From Venatoribacter pacificus (GTDB lineage Bacteria; Pseudomonadota; Gammaproteobacteria; Pseudomonadales; Oceanobacteraceae), in contig NZ_JAOANI010000019.1 of NCBI RefSeq assembly GCF_025318105.1, positions 248,001 to 312,000 on the forward strand: a DNA stretch of 64,000 nt, in the 5' to 3' direction. Made by a program: the position numbers and the translations under genes. The notes beneath the pieces are model-generated. The model saw only the letters and a list, made by a program, of their open reading frames with translations. It was not told the DNA's origin and made no database searches. Shown piece after piece: positions 40,360 through 49,386 of the stretch (within the stretch, counting starts at the first letter, position 1; every line of letters begins with the position of its first letter).

Positions 40360-41732
40360 ACGTTGCCGATGAAAACTGAGTCCAGCTTGGCGAACGAAAT
40401 TTTGCCATCCGGTTTCGGATAGTTGATTTTCGCGCATTCTGCTGCAGGTTTCAGGGTTGCATAATCCGGAGTGGTGTCATGCAGAGTGAACGGCAGTGGG
40501 AAGATATTTTGGTCAATGTAGTTAACCGCACCGCCCAGGAAGGTGCCGAATTTGTGCATTGCCGGGCCGAAGTTACGGCTGCGGTGCAGTTCCTGGTGAG
40601 CCCATGAGGCTTCAAAGGCTGCTGTAAACTCGGTCACTTCGTCGTTGGCACGGCCAGCCTGAATGGCTTTGAACAGCTCTTCAGCTGCAACCAGCCCGCT
40701 CTTCATGGCGGTGTGAGTGCCTTTGATCTTGGCAAAGTTCAGGGTGCCGGCATCACAGCCAACAACCAGGCCGCCTTTAAAGGTCATTTTTGGCAGGCAG
40801 TTCAGGCCGCCTTTGGTGATTGCGCGGGCACCATAAGATACACGCTTGCCGCCTTCCAGATACTGCTTGATCACCGGGTGGTGCTTCATGCGCTGGAATT
40901 CATCAAACGGACTGACGTGCGGGTTGCTGTAAGACAGGTCAGTGATCAGACCTACAACAACCTGATTGTTTTCAGCATGATACAGGAAGAAGCCGCCGGA
41001 AGAGTCGGACTCGCTCAGAGGCCAGCCAGCGCCGTGCAGCACCAGACCTTCTTCGTGTTTTGCAGGGTCAATATCCCACAGTTCTTTGATGCCGATACCG
41101 TAATGCTGCGGGTCTTTGCCTTCGTCCAGTTTGAACTCAGCAATCAGTTGTTTACCCAGGTGGCCACGACAGCCTTCAGCAAATACGGTGTATTTGGCAC
41201 GCAGCTCCATGCCAGGCACATATTCGTCTTTTGGCTGGCCGTCATGACCCACGCCCATGTCGCCGGTCACGATACCTTTAATAGCACCGTCTTCAACAAT
41301 GTATTCAGCGGCAGTAAAGCCCGGGTAGATTTCTACGCCCAGGTTTTCAGCCTGTTCGCCCAGCCAGCGGGATACGTTGCCCAGCGATACGATGTAGTTG
41401 CCATCGTTATGCATTGGCTTCGGAATCATCCAGTGTGGGGTTTTGATGGACTTTTCGTTGCTGGTCAGGAAGTAAACTTCATCACCTTTAACCGGTACGT
41501 TGAGCGGTGCGCCCATTTCTTTCCAGTCAGGGAACAATTCAGTCAGGGCACGGTCTTCAATCACCGCACCAGACAGGATATGAGCGCCAACTTCGGAACC
41601 TTTCTCAACCAGACAAACAGACAGTTCCTGTCCGGCCGCTTCGGCTAATTGCTTGATACGACATGCGGTTGACAGGCCGGCAGGGCCGCCGCCAACGATC
41701 ACGACATCGTATTCCATTACTTCACGTTGCAT
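40092..41732 (-). CDS. Electron transfer flavoprotein-ubiquinone oxidoreductase, copy 2
   Basis: A 546-residue ETF-QO divergent from etfBA, so it is probably the ancestral copy. Motifs: FAD-binding VVIVGGGPAGLSTACRIK, GCRGHLGKQLIAEFKLDEGKDPQHY, and the 4Fe-4S cysteines in YCPAGVYE and NCVHCKTCDIKDP. A GAGGAGAT Shine-Dalgarno lies in front of the ATG, and a consensus promoter is visible at 41873-41900. It has its own terminator. Its product would take electrons from the EtfBA heterodimer encoded next door. Confidence 0.97.
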   Translation of the reverse strand: MQREVMEYDVVIVGGGPAGLSTACRIKQLAEAAGQELSVCLVEKGSEVGAHILSGAVIEDRALTELFPDWKEMGAPLNVPVKGDEVYFLTSNEKSIKTPHWMIPKPMHNDGNYIVSLGNVSRWLGEQAENLGVEIYPGFTAAEYIVEDGAIKGIVTGDMGVGHDGQPKDEYVPGMELRAKYTVFAEGCRGHLGKQLIAEFKLDEGKDPQHYGIGIKELWDIDPAKHEEGLVLHGAGWPLSESDSSGGFFLYHAENNQVVVGLITDLSYSNPHVSPFDEFQRMKHHPVIKQYLEGGKRVSYGARAITKGGLNCLPKMTFKGGLVVGCDAGTLNFAKIKGTHTAMKSGLVAAEELFKAIQAGRANDEVTEFTAAFEASWAHQELHRSRNFGPAMHKFGTFLGGAVNYIDQNIFPLPFTLHDTTPDYATLKPAAECAKINYPKPDGKISFAKLDSVFIGNVNHAEDQPCHLKLTDASIPLSVNLPKWDEPAQRYCPAGVYEIVEDENGKRFQINSQNCVHCKTCDIKDPSQNITWVTPEGAGGPNYPNM

Positions 41733-41872
41733 ATTGATCTCCTCGAAATGAGCTGGGAGCTACTGAGCTATCACGGACTCTGGTACACATTGAATCAATT
41801 GTGCCCGGCGATTGTTTTGCCATGCCAGGCGGGCCACGTAACACTGCCTGCCTGAGAGTCAAAATGGCCGCC

Positions 41873-41900
41873 ATTATACGTTGGGTTAAGCACTAGGCAA
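41873..41900 (-). promoter_or_regulatory. Promoter of ETF-QO copy 2
   Basis: On the minus strand the -35 is TTGCCT (41900-41895) and the -10 is a consensus TATAAT (41878-41873), with a 16-bp spacer. The leader would be about 135 nt. The 355-bp divergent region (41733-42087) holds this and the etfBA promoter; I see no gene in it. Confidence 0.65.
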
Positions 41901-41961
41901 CTGATTTGACAGGAAAATAGCCTGAATGCCCCGGTGTTTGTGGGCTTCGGTGATGCTACTA

Positions 41962-41990
41962 TTGACGCTCACGGCAAACATCCGAATAAT
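41962..41990 (+). promoter_or_regulatory. Promoter of etfBA
   Basis: The -35 is TTGACG (41962-41967) and the -10 is AATAAT (41985-41990), 17 bp apart. The etfB ATG follows about 97 bp later, with GAGGAATCT as ribosome binding site. Confidence 0.6.
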
Positions 41991-42087
41991 GTTGCGCGCT
42001 GGAAAGGGCTCCTGATATGACTGTGTCATCCTGTCGGCGTGGTAATTTTGCCCTTTATTCATCCACCAAGTTAAATACGAGGAATCT

Positions 42088-42837
42088 ATGAAGGTTCTTG
42101 TCGCTGTTAAACGCGTAATCGATTACAACGTAAAGGTTCGCGTCAAGCCAGATAACTCAGATGTAGATCTGACCAACGTTAAAATGGCTATGAACCCATT
42201 CTGTGAAATCGCAGTGGAAGAAGCGGTACGCCTGAAAGAAAAAGGCGTCGCTACTGAAGTGGTTGTAGTTTCTATTGGCCCTAAAGTGGCTCAGGAACAG
42301 ATCCGTACAGCTCTGGCTCTGGGTGCCGATCGTGGCATTCTGATCGAGACTGAAGAAAAGCTCGAGTCTCTGACCGTTGCCAAGCTGCTGAAAGCCGTTG
42401 TTGAAAAAGAACAGCCTCAGCTGGTTTTGCTGGGCAAGCAAACCATCGACAGCGACAATAATCAGACCGGCCAAATGCTGGGTGCACTGACCAATATGGC
42501 TCAGGGTACTTTCGCTTCTGAAGTGGCTGTTGATGGCGACAAAGTTAACGTGACCCGTGAAATCGACGGTGGTCTGCGTACTGTTGCCCTGAAGTTGCCA
42601 GCCATCGTGACGACCGACCTGCGTCTGAACGAGCCTCGTTACGCTTCATTGCCAAACATCATGAAAGCCAAGCGCAAGCCTCTGGATGTAACAACGCCTG
42701 CAGATCTGGGTGTGGCCATGGCCTCAACTCTGTCTCTGGTGAAGGTTACACCACCGGCCGAGCGTCAGGCGGGCATTAAAGTCGGCAGCGTAGAAGAGCT
42801 GGTCGAAAAACTGAAGAACGAAGCCAAAGTGCTGTAA
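42088..42837 (+). CDS. etfB: Electron transfer flavoprotein beta subunit
   Basis: The 249-residue beta subunit binds AMP structurally and pairs with EtfA, accepting electrons from acyl-CoA and other dehydrogenases. It begins MKVLVAVKRVIDYNVKVRVK and has MNPFCEIAVEEAVRLKEKG and the recognition loop region RLNEPRYASLPNIMKAKRK, the ETF-beta signature. It precedes etfA by 14 bp and is divergent from ETF-QO copy 2. Confidence 0.98.
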   Translation: MKVLVAVKRVIDYNVKVRVKPDNSDVDLTNVKMAMNPFCEIAVEEAVRLKEKGVATEVVVVSIGPKVAQEQIRTALALGADRGILIETEEKLESLTVAKLLKAVVEKEQPQLVLLGKQTIDSDNNQTGQMLGALTNMAQGTFASEVAVDGDKVNVTREIDGGLRTVALKLPAIVTTDLRLNEPRYASLPNIMKAKRKPLDVTTPADLGVAMASTLSLVKVTPPAERQAGIKVGSVEELVEKLKNEAKVL

Positions 42838-42851
42838 GAGAGGATTGTGTA

Positions 42852-43781
42852 ATGGCTATTTTAGTAATCGCAGAGCACGATAACGCTACTCTGAAAGGCG
42901 CGACCCTGAACGTAGTAACCGCCGCTGCCGCTATCGGTGGTGACGTGAACGTTCTGGTTGCGGGCAGCAACTGTGGTGCCGTGGCGGAAGCCGCTGCCAA
43001 AATCGCTGGTGTAAGCAAAGTTCTGGTTGCAGACAATGCAGCTTATGAATATCAGCTGGCTGAAAACATGGGTGAGCTGGTTGCTGAGCTGGGTAAAGAC
43101 TACAGCCACATCCTGGCTGCAGCGACCACAACCGGTAAAGACTTCCTGCCACGTGCAGCTGCTCTGCTGGATGTAAACATGCTGTCTGAAGTGACTGCTG
43201 TTGTTGATGCAGATACTTTCTCCCGTCCTATCTACGCGGGTAACGCCATCGCGACCGTTAAGTCTTCTGACAGCATCAAAGTGATGACTGTTCGTGGTAC
43301 TGCGTTCGACGCCGCGGCTGCTGAAGGCGGTTCTGCTGCTGTTGAAGCCACGGCTGTAGTTAAAGACGCTGGTTTGTCTGCTTTCGTCGGCGAAGAACTG
43401 GCTAAGTCTGACCGTCCTGAACTGACCGGCGCCAAGATCGTTGTATCGGGTGGTCGTGGCATGCAGAACGGCGACAACTTCGAGATGCTGTACAAAGTGG
43501 CCGATAAAATCGGTGCTGCTGTTGGTGCATCCCGTGCAGCGGTTGACGCTGGTTTCGTACCTAACGATATGCAGGTTGGTCAGACCGGCAAAATCGTTGC
43601 TCCGGATCTGTACATTGCGGTTGGTATTTCCGGCGCAATCCAGCATCTGGCAGGTATGAAAGACTCTAAAGTCATTGTTGCTATCAACAAAGACGAAGAA
43701 GCTCCAATCTTCCAGGTGGCTGATTACGGCCTGGTTGCAGACCTGTTTGATGCAGTGCCTGCACTGGAAAATGCTCTGTAA
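42852..43781 (+). CDS. etfA: Electron transfer flavoprotein alpha subunit
   Basis: The 309-residue alpha subunit binds the redox FAD. The C-terminal FAD domain carries VVSGGRGMQNGDNFEML, GASRAAVDAGFVPNDMQVGQTGK, and LYIAVGISGAIQHLAGM followed by VIVAINKDEEAPIFQVADYG, all characteristic of ETF-alpha. GAGAGGA lies 7 bp before the ATG. It forms a two-gene operon with etfB ending at a strong terminator. Confidence 0.98.
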   Translation: MAILVIAEHDNATLKGATLNVVTAAAAIGGDVNVLVAGSNCGAVAEAAAKIAGVSKVLVADNAAYEYQLAENMGELVAELGKDYSHILAAATTTGKDFLPRAAALLDVNMLSEVTAVVDADTFSRPIYAGNAIATVKSSDSIKVMTVRGTAFDAAAAEGGSAAVEATAVVKDAGLSAFVGEELAKSDRPELTGAKIVVSGGRGMQNGDNFEMLYKVADKIGAAVGASRAAVDAGFVPNDMQVGQTGKIVAPDLYIAVGISGAIQHLAGMKDSKVIVAINKDEEAPIFQVADYGLVADLFDAVPALENAL

Positions 43782-43795
43782 TATCAGTAGCTTAG

Positions 43796-43822
43796 AAAAA
43801 CCCGGCCAAGGCCGGGTTTTTT
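43796..43822 (+). terminator. Terminator of etfBA
   Basis: A5 CCCGGCC, AA, GGCCGGG T6 hairpin, 15 bp after the etfA stop. Confidence 0.93.
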
Positions 43823-43898
43823 ATGTCATTGAGTTGTCATTTTTCCGTAATAAGGTAACGTACTGTCGGTTTACGAAGTTACAAATAAGGAAATAGCC

Positions 43899-45239
43899 TT
43901 GAATATTACGGTAGTAGGGACGGGTTACGTTGGACTGGTAACCGGCGCGTGTTTTGCCGAAATGGGCAACAGCGTTACCTGCGTAGATACAGATGAATCC
44001 AAGGTTCATCAGCTTATGGATGGCAATATCCCGATTTACGAACCTGGCCTGGAAGCCATCGTGCGGGAAAACAATAAGGCTGGACGACTGTTGTTCAACA
44101 CGTCTTTGCCACAGGCGATGCAGCAATCCGCGCTGTACTTTATCGCTGTAGGTACTCCGCCCGGCGAGAACGGCTCGGCGGATCTGACGTATGTCCTGAA
44201 TGTGGCGCGTGAAATTGGCCGTAACCTGCAGGATTACGCCATTATCGTGAATAAATCGACCGTGCCAGTCGGCACTGCCTGTAAAGTACGTGCCGCTATT
44301 CAGTCTGAGCTGGACGCCCGTGGCGTTGAGATCGAATTTGATGTGGTATCCAACCCCGAATTCCTGAAGGAGGGCGCTGCCATTGATGATTTTATGCGCC
44401 CTGACCGCATTATTATTGGCGTGGATTCTGAACGCGCCCGCGAAAAAATGGCCGACCTCTACCACAGTTTTTCCCGTAATCATGACAAACTGATGTTTAT
44501 GGGCATCCGCGATGCAGAGCTGACCAAATATGCCGCCAACGCCATGCTGGCGACCAAAATCTCCTTTATGAACGAAGTCGCCAACCTCGCTGAACGCATG
44601 GGTGTCGACATCGAAAACGTGCGTAAAGGCATCGGCTCTGACAGCCGTATCGGTTATTCCTTTATTTATCCGGGCTGCGGCTACGGTGGCTCCTGCTTTC
44701 CGAAAGACGTGCAGGCGTTGATTCATATGGGTGACGAATTCAGTTTCGACACCAGCATTCTGCGTGCGGTAGAAGAGCGCAATCAGGCACAAAAACAGCG
44801 GTTATTTGAAAAGCTGGAACAGCGTTTTGGCCCTGATATGTCAGGGCGCGTCGTTGGCGTTTGGGGGTTGGCGTTCAAGCCCGGCACCGACGATATGCGC
44901 GAAGCCAGCTCCATCAGCCTGATTAATCGCCTCGTCGCCGCTGGTGCCACCGTGCGCGCCTACGATCCAATTGCCATGGACGAGGCGCGCCGCTGGTTTG
45001 CTCCGGAGTTATTCGAGCGCGGACAAATTGTGTTTTGTGATCATCAATACGATGCGCTGGCCGACGCCGATGCCATGGTATTGGTCACCGAATGGAAGCC
45101 GTTTCGCCAGCCAGACTTCAATGCCATGAAAAAGCTGTTGAAGCACCCCATTATTATCGACGGCCGGAACCAGTACGATCCTTATGCGCTCAAAGCGCAG
45201 GGCTTTGACTATGCCGGTATCGGTCGCGACTTAGGCTAA
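43899..45239 (+). CDS. ugd: UDP-glucose 6-dehydrogenase
   Basis: Oxidises UDP-glucose to UDP-glucuronate with NAD+, for surface polysaccharides. The 446 residues have the Rossmann motif VVGTGYVGLVTGACFAEMG at the N-terminus, VNKSTVPVGTA, SNPEFLKEGAAIDDFMRPDR, the catalytic C266 in YPGCGYGGSCFPKD and the C-terminal GLAFKPGTDDMREAS. The start is TTG at 43899 with AAGG 8 bp upstream. gspE begins 2 bp after its stop, so it appears to lead the type II secretion operon. Confidence 0.97.
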   Translation: MNITVVGTGYVGLVTGACFAEMGNSVTCVDTDESKVHQLMDGNIPIYEPGLEAIVRENNKAGRLLFNTSLPQAMQQSALYFIAVGTPPGENGSADLTYVLNVAREIGRNLQDYAIIVNKSTVPVGTACKVRAAIQSELDARGVEIEFDVVSNPEFLKEGAAIDDFMRPDRIIIGVDSERAREKMADLYHSFSRNHDKLMFMGIRDAELTKYAANAMLATKISFMNEVANLAERMGVDIENVRKGIGSDSRIGYSFIYPGCGYGGSCFPKDVQALIHMGDEFSFDTSILRAVEERNQAQKQRLFEKLEQRFGPDMSGRVVGVWGLAFKPGTDDMREASSISLINRLVAAGATVRAYDPIAMDEARRWFAPELFERGQIVFCDHQYDALADADAMVLVTEWKPFRQPDFNAMKKLLKHPIIIDGRNQYDPYALKAQGFDYAGIGRDLG

Positions 45240-45241
45240 TT

Positions 45242-46780
45242 ATGACAGCAGTAATTTCAGAACATCCGACAACCGTACCTGCCGAAGCGGCTGCGGGACA
45301 ACATCAGGCAACCAGCCTCGCTACCCGCATTCCATTTGGCTTTGCCAAGCGATTTGGCGTGGTGGTCGAAGGAGGCCATGATCAGCTGGTGCTTATCCAT
45401 AAAGAAGGTATCAGTGTCGATGTCATTATGGAGGTGCAGCGCTTTCTCGCAGCGCCGTTCCGTCTGGAAGCTGTTAGCAAAGAAGAATTTGATCGCCGCC
45501 TTGGGCTGGCTTATCAGAGTGACTCCTCTGAAACCATGGAAATGGTGGAAGGTCTGGGTGACGAAATGGACCTCGCCAGCCTGGCCGACTCCGTTCCGGA
45601 AACCGAAGATCTGCTGGAGCAGGAAGGCGATGCACCGATCATTCGCCTGATCAACGCCTTACTGACCGAAGCCGTAAAAGAAAACGCCTCCGATATTCAC
45701 GTTGAAACCTATGAAAAACGCCTCGTGGTGCGCTTCCGGGTGGATGGCGTGCTGCGCGAAGTGGTACAGCCCAAGCGCGCACTGTCAGCGCTGCTGATTT
45801 CCCGTATCAAGGTTATGGCCAAGCTGGATATTGCTGAAAAACGCGTCCCTCAGGATGGCCGTATCGCCTTGCGCATTGGTGGCCGAGAGGTGGATGTGCG
45901 GGTGTCGACCATGCCATCAAGCTTTGGCGAGCGGGTGGTGATGCGTCTGCTGGACAAACAGGCCGGGCGTCTTAGCTTGTCCCAGCTGGGCATGGCTGAT
46001 CGTGACCTGCGCACCATGCGCAATATCATCAGCAAACCTCACGGTATTATTCTGGTCACCGGCCCGACCGGTTCCGGTAAAACCACCACGCTTTACGGTG
46101 CACTGAGCGATCTGAATGACACCAGTCGTAACATCCTGACCGTCGAAGATCCGATCGAGTACAGCCTGCCGGGCATTGGTCAGACTCAGGTCAACACCAA
46201 GGTCGAGATGACCTTCGCTAAGGGGCTGCGCGCCATCCTGCGTCAGGACCCGGACGTGGTGATGATTGGTGAGATCCGTGACCTTGAAACGGTAGAAATC
46301 GCCATTCAGGCCTCATTAACCGGTCACCTTGTGCTTTCCACGCTGCACACCAATACCGCGATCGGTGCCGTAACCCGTCTGCAGGATATGGGCGTTGAGC
46401 CGTTTCTGCTGTCGTCCAGTCTGATTGGCGTGATCGCCCAGCGCCTGGTGCGGGTATTGTGCAATGACTGCAAAATTGAAGCGATCGCCGATGCCAGCGA
46501 GTGCGAGCTGCTGGGCGTCGATGCCGCCAACCCACCGACCATTTACCACGCTAAAGGGTGTGATAAGTGCAATCAGCTGGGTTATCGCGGGCGTCAGGGT
46601 ATCTACGAAATCATCGAAGTCGATGAGGCCATGAAAACCCTGATTCACGACCGTTCCGGCGAGCAGGCGATGGAAAAACACGCGCGCACGTTAGGGCCAA
46701 GCATCCGTCAGGATGGCATCCGCAAAGTGTTGGGTGGCAGCACCACCATTGAAGAGCTGCTGCGGGTGGCGAAAGGGTAA
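45242..46780 (+). CDS. gspE: Type II secretion ATPase GspE
   Basis: Cytoplasmic hexameric ATPase that powers pseudopilus assembly. The 512 residues show an N1E-like region, Walker A GPTGSGKTT (274-282), the Asp and His boxes (NILTVEDPIEY, LVLSTLHTNTA), and the tetracysteine zinc site C407-C410/C440-C443 that marks GspE/PilB proteins. It starts 2 bp after ugd and precedes gspF by 2 bp. Confidence 0.97.
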   Translation: MTAVISEHPTTVPAEAAAGQHQATSLATRIPFGFAKRFGVVVEGGHDQLVLIHKEGISVDVIMEVQRFLAAPFRLEAVSKEEFDRRLGLAYQSDSSETMEMVEGLGDEMDLASLADSVPETEDLLEQEGDAPIIRLINALLTEAVKENASDIHVETYEKRLVVRFRVDGVLREVVQPKRALSALLISRIKVMAKLDIAEKRVPQDGRIALRIGGREVDVRVSTMPSSFGERVVMRLLDKQAGRLSLSQLGMADRDLRTMRNIISKPHGIILVTGPTGSGKTTTLYGALSDLNDTSRNILTVEDPIEYSLPGIGQTQVNTKVEMTFAKGLRAILRQDPDVVMIGEIRDLETVEIAIQASLTGHLVLSTLHTNTAIGAVTRLQDMGVEPFLLSSSLIGVIAQRLVRVLCNDCKIEAIADASECELLGVDAANPPTIYHAKGCDKCNQLGYRGRQGIYEIIEVDEAMKTLIHDRSGEQAMEKHARTLGPSIRQDGIRKVLGGSTTIEELLRVAKG

Positions 46781-46782
46781 CC

Positions 46783-47994
46783 ATGGCAGCATTTGAATAT
46801 CAGGCCATCGACGGCCGCGGTAAGCAGCAGAAGGGCGTATTGGAAGCCGACAGCGCCCGTCAGGTACGGCAACAGCTGCGCGATAAAGGCTGGACGCCAC
46901 TGGCCGTTGAACAGACCGCACAAAAGCAGAAAAAAGACAGCCTGTTTGAGCGTCAGCCAAGCCTTTCAGTACCTGAGCTGGCGCTCATTACCCGCCAGCT
47001 GGCAACGCTGATTCAGGCCGGCCTGCCCATTGATGAGTCATTGCGTGCCTTGTCAGAGCAAACCGGCAAACAGCGCATTAAGGCCATGATTCTGGCCATT
47101 CGTGCCAAAGTGCTTGAAGGTTATACGCTGGCCAAAGCGCTGGCGGAATACCCCAAAGCCTTCCCGCATCTGTATCGTTCAACCGTCAGCGCCGGTGAGC
47201 ATGCCGGTCATCTGGATGGCGTGCTTAATCGTCTGGCGGACTACACCGAAGCGCGCCAGGCGGCCGACCAGAAGATCAAACTGGCGGCCATGTATCCGGT
47301 CATCCTGACCATCGTTGCCATCGGAATTGTGGTGGGTCTGCTCACTTACGTTGTGCCGGATATCGTTGATGTGTTTGTGAAAAACGGTCAGGAATTACCG
47401 GGGCTGACGCAGTTTATGCTGGATCTCAGTCATTTTATTACTGCCTGGGGCCTGTATACGCTGATCGCCATTGTGGTCGGCCTGATTGCCTTTGGCCGGG
47501 CGCTGAAAAGTCCGGCATTCCGCAGCCGTTATCACCACTTTCTGCTGCAGGTTCCCGGCTTGCGTGGCTTCGTTAAAGACGCCAATACCGCACGCTTTGG
47601 CAGCACGCTGGCGATTCTGACCACCAGCGGCGTGCCGTTAGTGGATGCCATGCGCATTGCCAGCCAGGTGATCACCAATCTGCCGATTCAGCAGTCGCTG
47701 ACTCGCGCCACCGTCACCGTCAGTGAAGGTGGCAGTCTGAACAAAGCACTGGCTGAAACCGGGTATTTCCCACCCATCATGCTGCATATGATTGCCAGTG
47801 GGGAAAACAGTGGTGAGCTGGACAGCATGCTGGCCCGTACCGCGCAGCAACAGGAAACCTCGCTGGAGAATACCGTATCCGCGCTGGTGAAAATTTTTGA
47901 GCCCGTCATGTTGCTGGTGATGGGTGGTATTGTGGCAACAATTGTCGCGGCAATTATGTTGCCGATTCTTGAATTACAAAAAATGGTTCAGTAG
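46783..47994 (+). CDS. gspF: Type II secretion inner-membrane platform protein GspF
   Basis: The 403-residue polytopic protein has two repeated T2SSF domains (about 70-190 and 270-395) and three hydrophobic segments (around 170-195, 220-240, 370-395). Signatures are LALITRQLATLIQAGLPIDE and GSTLAILTTSGVPLVDAMRI. It anchors GspE and the pseudopilus at the inner membrane. Confidence 0.96.
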   Translation: MAAFEYQAIDGRGKQQKGVLEADSARQVRQQLRDKGWTPLAVEQTAQKQKKDSLFERQPSLSVPELALITRQLATLIQAGLPIDESLRALSEQTGKQRIKAMILAIRAKVLEGYTLAKALAEYPKAFPHLYRSTVSAGEHAGHLDGVLNRLADYTEARQAADQKIKLAAMYPVILTIVAIGIVVGLLTYVVPDIVDVFVKNGQELPGLTQFMLDLSHFITAWGLYTLIAIVVGLIAFGRALKSPAFRSRYHHFLLQVPGLRGFVKDANTARFGSTLAILTTSGVPLVDAMRIASQVITNLPIQQSLTRATVTVSEGGSLNKALAETGYFPPIMLHMIASGENSGELDSMLARTAQQQETSLENTVSALVKIFEPVMLLVMGGIVATIVAAIMLPILELQKMVQ

Positions 47995-48003
47995 GAGAAC
48001 GGA

Positions 48004-48444
48004 ATGAAATCGATGCGTAATGCGAACCGCCAACAGGGTTTTACATTGCTGGAAGTGATGGTGGTGTTGGCCATTATTGGCGGCATTATGGCGCTGGTCG
48101 CGACCAATATTATTGGCTCAGCCAGTGATGCCCGGGTTAAAACCACCAAGAGCCAGATCAAACTGATCGAAAATGCCCTCGATTTGTACAAGCTGGACAA
48201 CTACACCTACCCGACCACGGAGCAGGGTCTGGAAGCACTGGTTAAAAAGCCAAGCAGCTCGCCGGAACCTAAAAACTACAAGTCCGGTGGCTACCTGAAA
48301 GGCAATAACGTGCCAACGGATTCCTGGGGTAACGAATTCCTCTACTTCCTCGATAAAGGCCAGTACGAGATCGTCTCTCTGGGCGCCGATGGCCAGGAAG
48401 GCGGCGAAGAAGAAGGTGCAGATATCAGCAGTCTGGATCACTGA
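48004..48444 (+). CDS. gspG: Major pseudopilin GspG
   Basis: The 146-residue prepilin has a basic leader ending QQG and the type III signal FTLLEVMVVLAIIGG, cleaved by GspO/PilD before Phe; the +5 Glu is present. The C-terminal part has the GspG pattern DNYTYPTTEQGLEALVKKP, YLKGNNVPTDSWGNEFLY and GADGQEGGEEEGADI (calcium-binding region). A G-rich AGGAG precedes the ATG. Confidence 0.98.
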   Translation: MKSMRNANRQQGFTLLEVMVVLAIIGGIMALVATNIIGSASDARVKTTKSQIKLIENALDLYKLDNYTYPTTEQGLEALVKKPSSSPEPKNYKSGGYLKGNNVPTDSWGNEFLYFLDKGQYEIVSLGADGQEGGEEEGADISSLDH

Positions 48445-49025
48445 TGCATAAACAACTTCAGCGGGGATTTACCCTGCTGGAGGTGATGGTGGTGCTGGCC
48501 ATTATTGGTGGCCTGCTCGCCATGGCAACCCTCAGCAGTGGTGATCGTCAGGCGCAGGATCAGACCACGCAATTTGCCCATCATCTCAGCGCTTTGTTTG
48601 CAGCCTATCGGCAAGAGGCGGTATTTCAGAATATCGATCTCGGCGTTGCTATGGACGAACAAACCCTGCAATTGCTGAGCTTTCAGGATGTTAACAGTCA
48701 AGAGTTCAGCGCCAACAAAACCCGCGAGGAGCTGGATAAACTCAGCAAAAACCCCTGGCAGCCATACAGTGGCAGTCTGAAATCTCAGCTTGAAGCGCCA
48801 GAGCATGTGTTTATTGCACTGACCGTTGAGGGCCAGCAAGTCGATTTTGACAGCCTGCTGGACGAAGACGATGGGGCAAAGCCTGCGCTGATGTTTCTCT
48901 CCTCCGACGAATACACGCCATACCAGCTGACCCTGACCCATGACAGCGATGACCATTTTCAGGTGATGATTCATGGCGATGGCTTTGGCGCGCCGCTGAT
49001 CAAGGTAGAGACCTATGAAGATTAA
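48444..49025 (+). CDS. gspH: Minor pseudopilin GspH
   Basis: The 193-residue prepilin-like protein has a leader QLQRG/FTLLEVMVVLAIIGG nearly identical to GspG around the cleavage site, then a divergent C-terminal domain. It starts on the last base of the gspG stop codon and overlaps gspI by 11 bp. GspH sits in the pseudopilus tip region in other systems. Confidence 0.92.
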   Translation: MHKQLQRGFTLLEVMVVLAIIGGLLAMATLSSGDRQAQDQTTQFAHHLSALFAAYRQEAVFQNIDLGVAMDEQTLQLLSFQDVNSQEFSANKTREELDKLSKNPWQPYSGSLKSQLEAPEHVFIALTVEGQQVDFDSLLDEDDGAKPALMFLSSDEYTPYQLTLTHDSDDHFQVMIHGDGFGAPLIKVETYED

Positions 49026-49386
49026 GCGCGCTCAGCGTGGTTTTACCCTGATCGAAGTGATGATTGCACTGACCGTCTTTGTCGCCATTGCTGCCACCAT
49101 GAGTGAAACCGCCAGCCAGAGCGTGGGCAGTCTGTTGCACCTGCAGGATAAAACCCTGGCCTCGTTTGTGGCCGAAAACCGCATGGTGGATTTACGCCTG
49201 AATGGCCTGCCACCTATTGGCGAGAATAATGATCAGGTGGATATGGCCGACCGCGAATGGAAGGTGTTCACCAAAGTTGAAAAGACTGAGTTTCCGGACA
49301 CCCACCGGGTGACGGTATCGGTAGCGGATATGCAGCACAAAGACAGTAACCTGATCACGTTGATCAGCATTATGAGTAAGTACTGA
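49015..49386 (+). CDS. gspI: Minor pseudopilin GspI
   Basis: A 123-residue prepilin-like protein with leader KRAQRG/FTLIEVMIALTVFVA, then the GspI pattern FVAENRMVDLRL. It overlaps gspH by 11 bp and gspJ by 1 bp. GspI nucleates the tip complex with GspJ and GspK. Confidence 0.94.
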   Translation: MKIKRAQRGFTLIEVMIALTVFVAIAATMSETASQSVGSLLHLQDKTLASFVAENRMVDLRLNGLPPIGENNDQVDMADREWKVFTKVEKTEFPDTHRVTVSVADMQHKDSNLITLISIMSKY

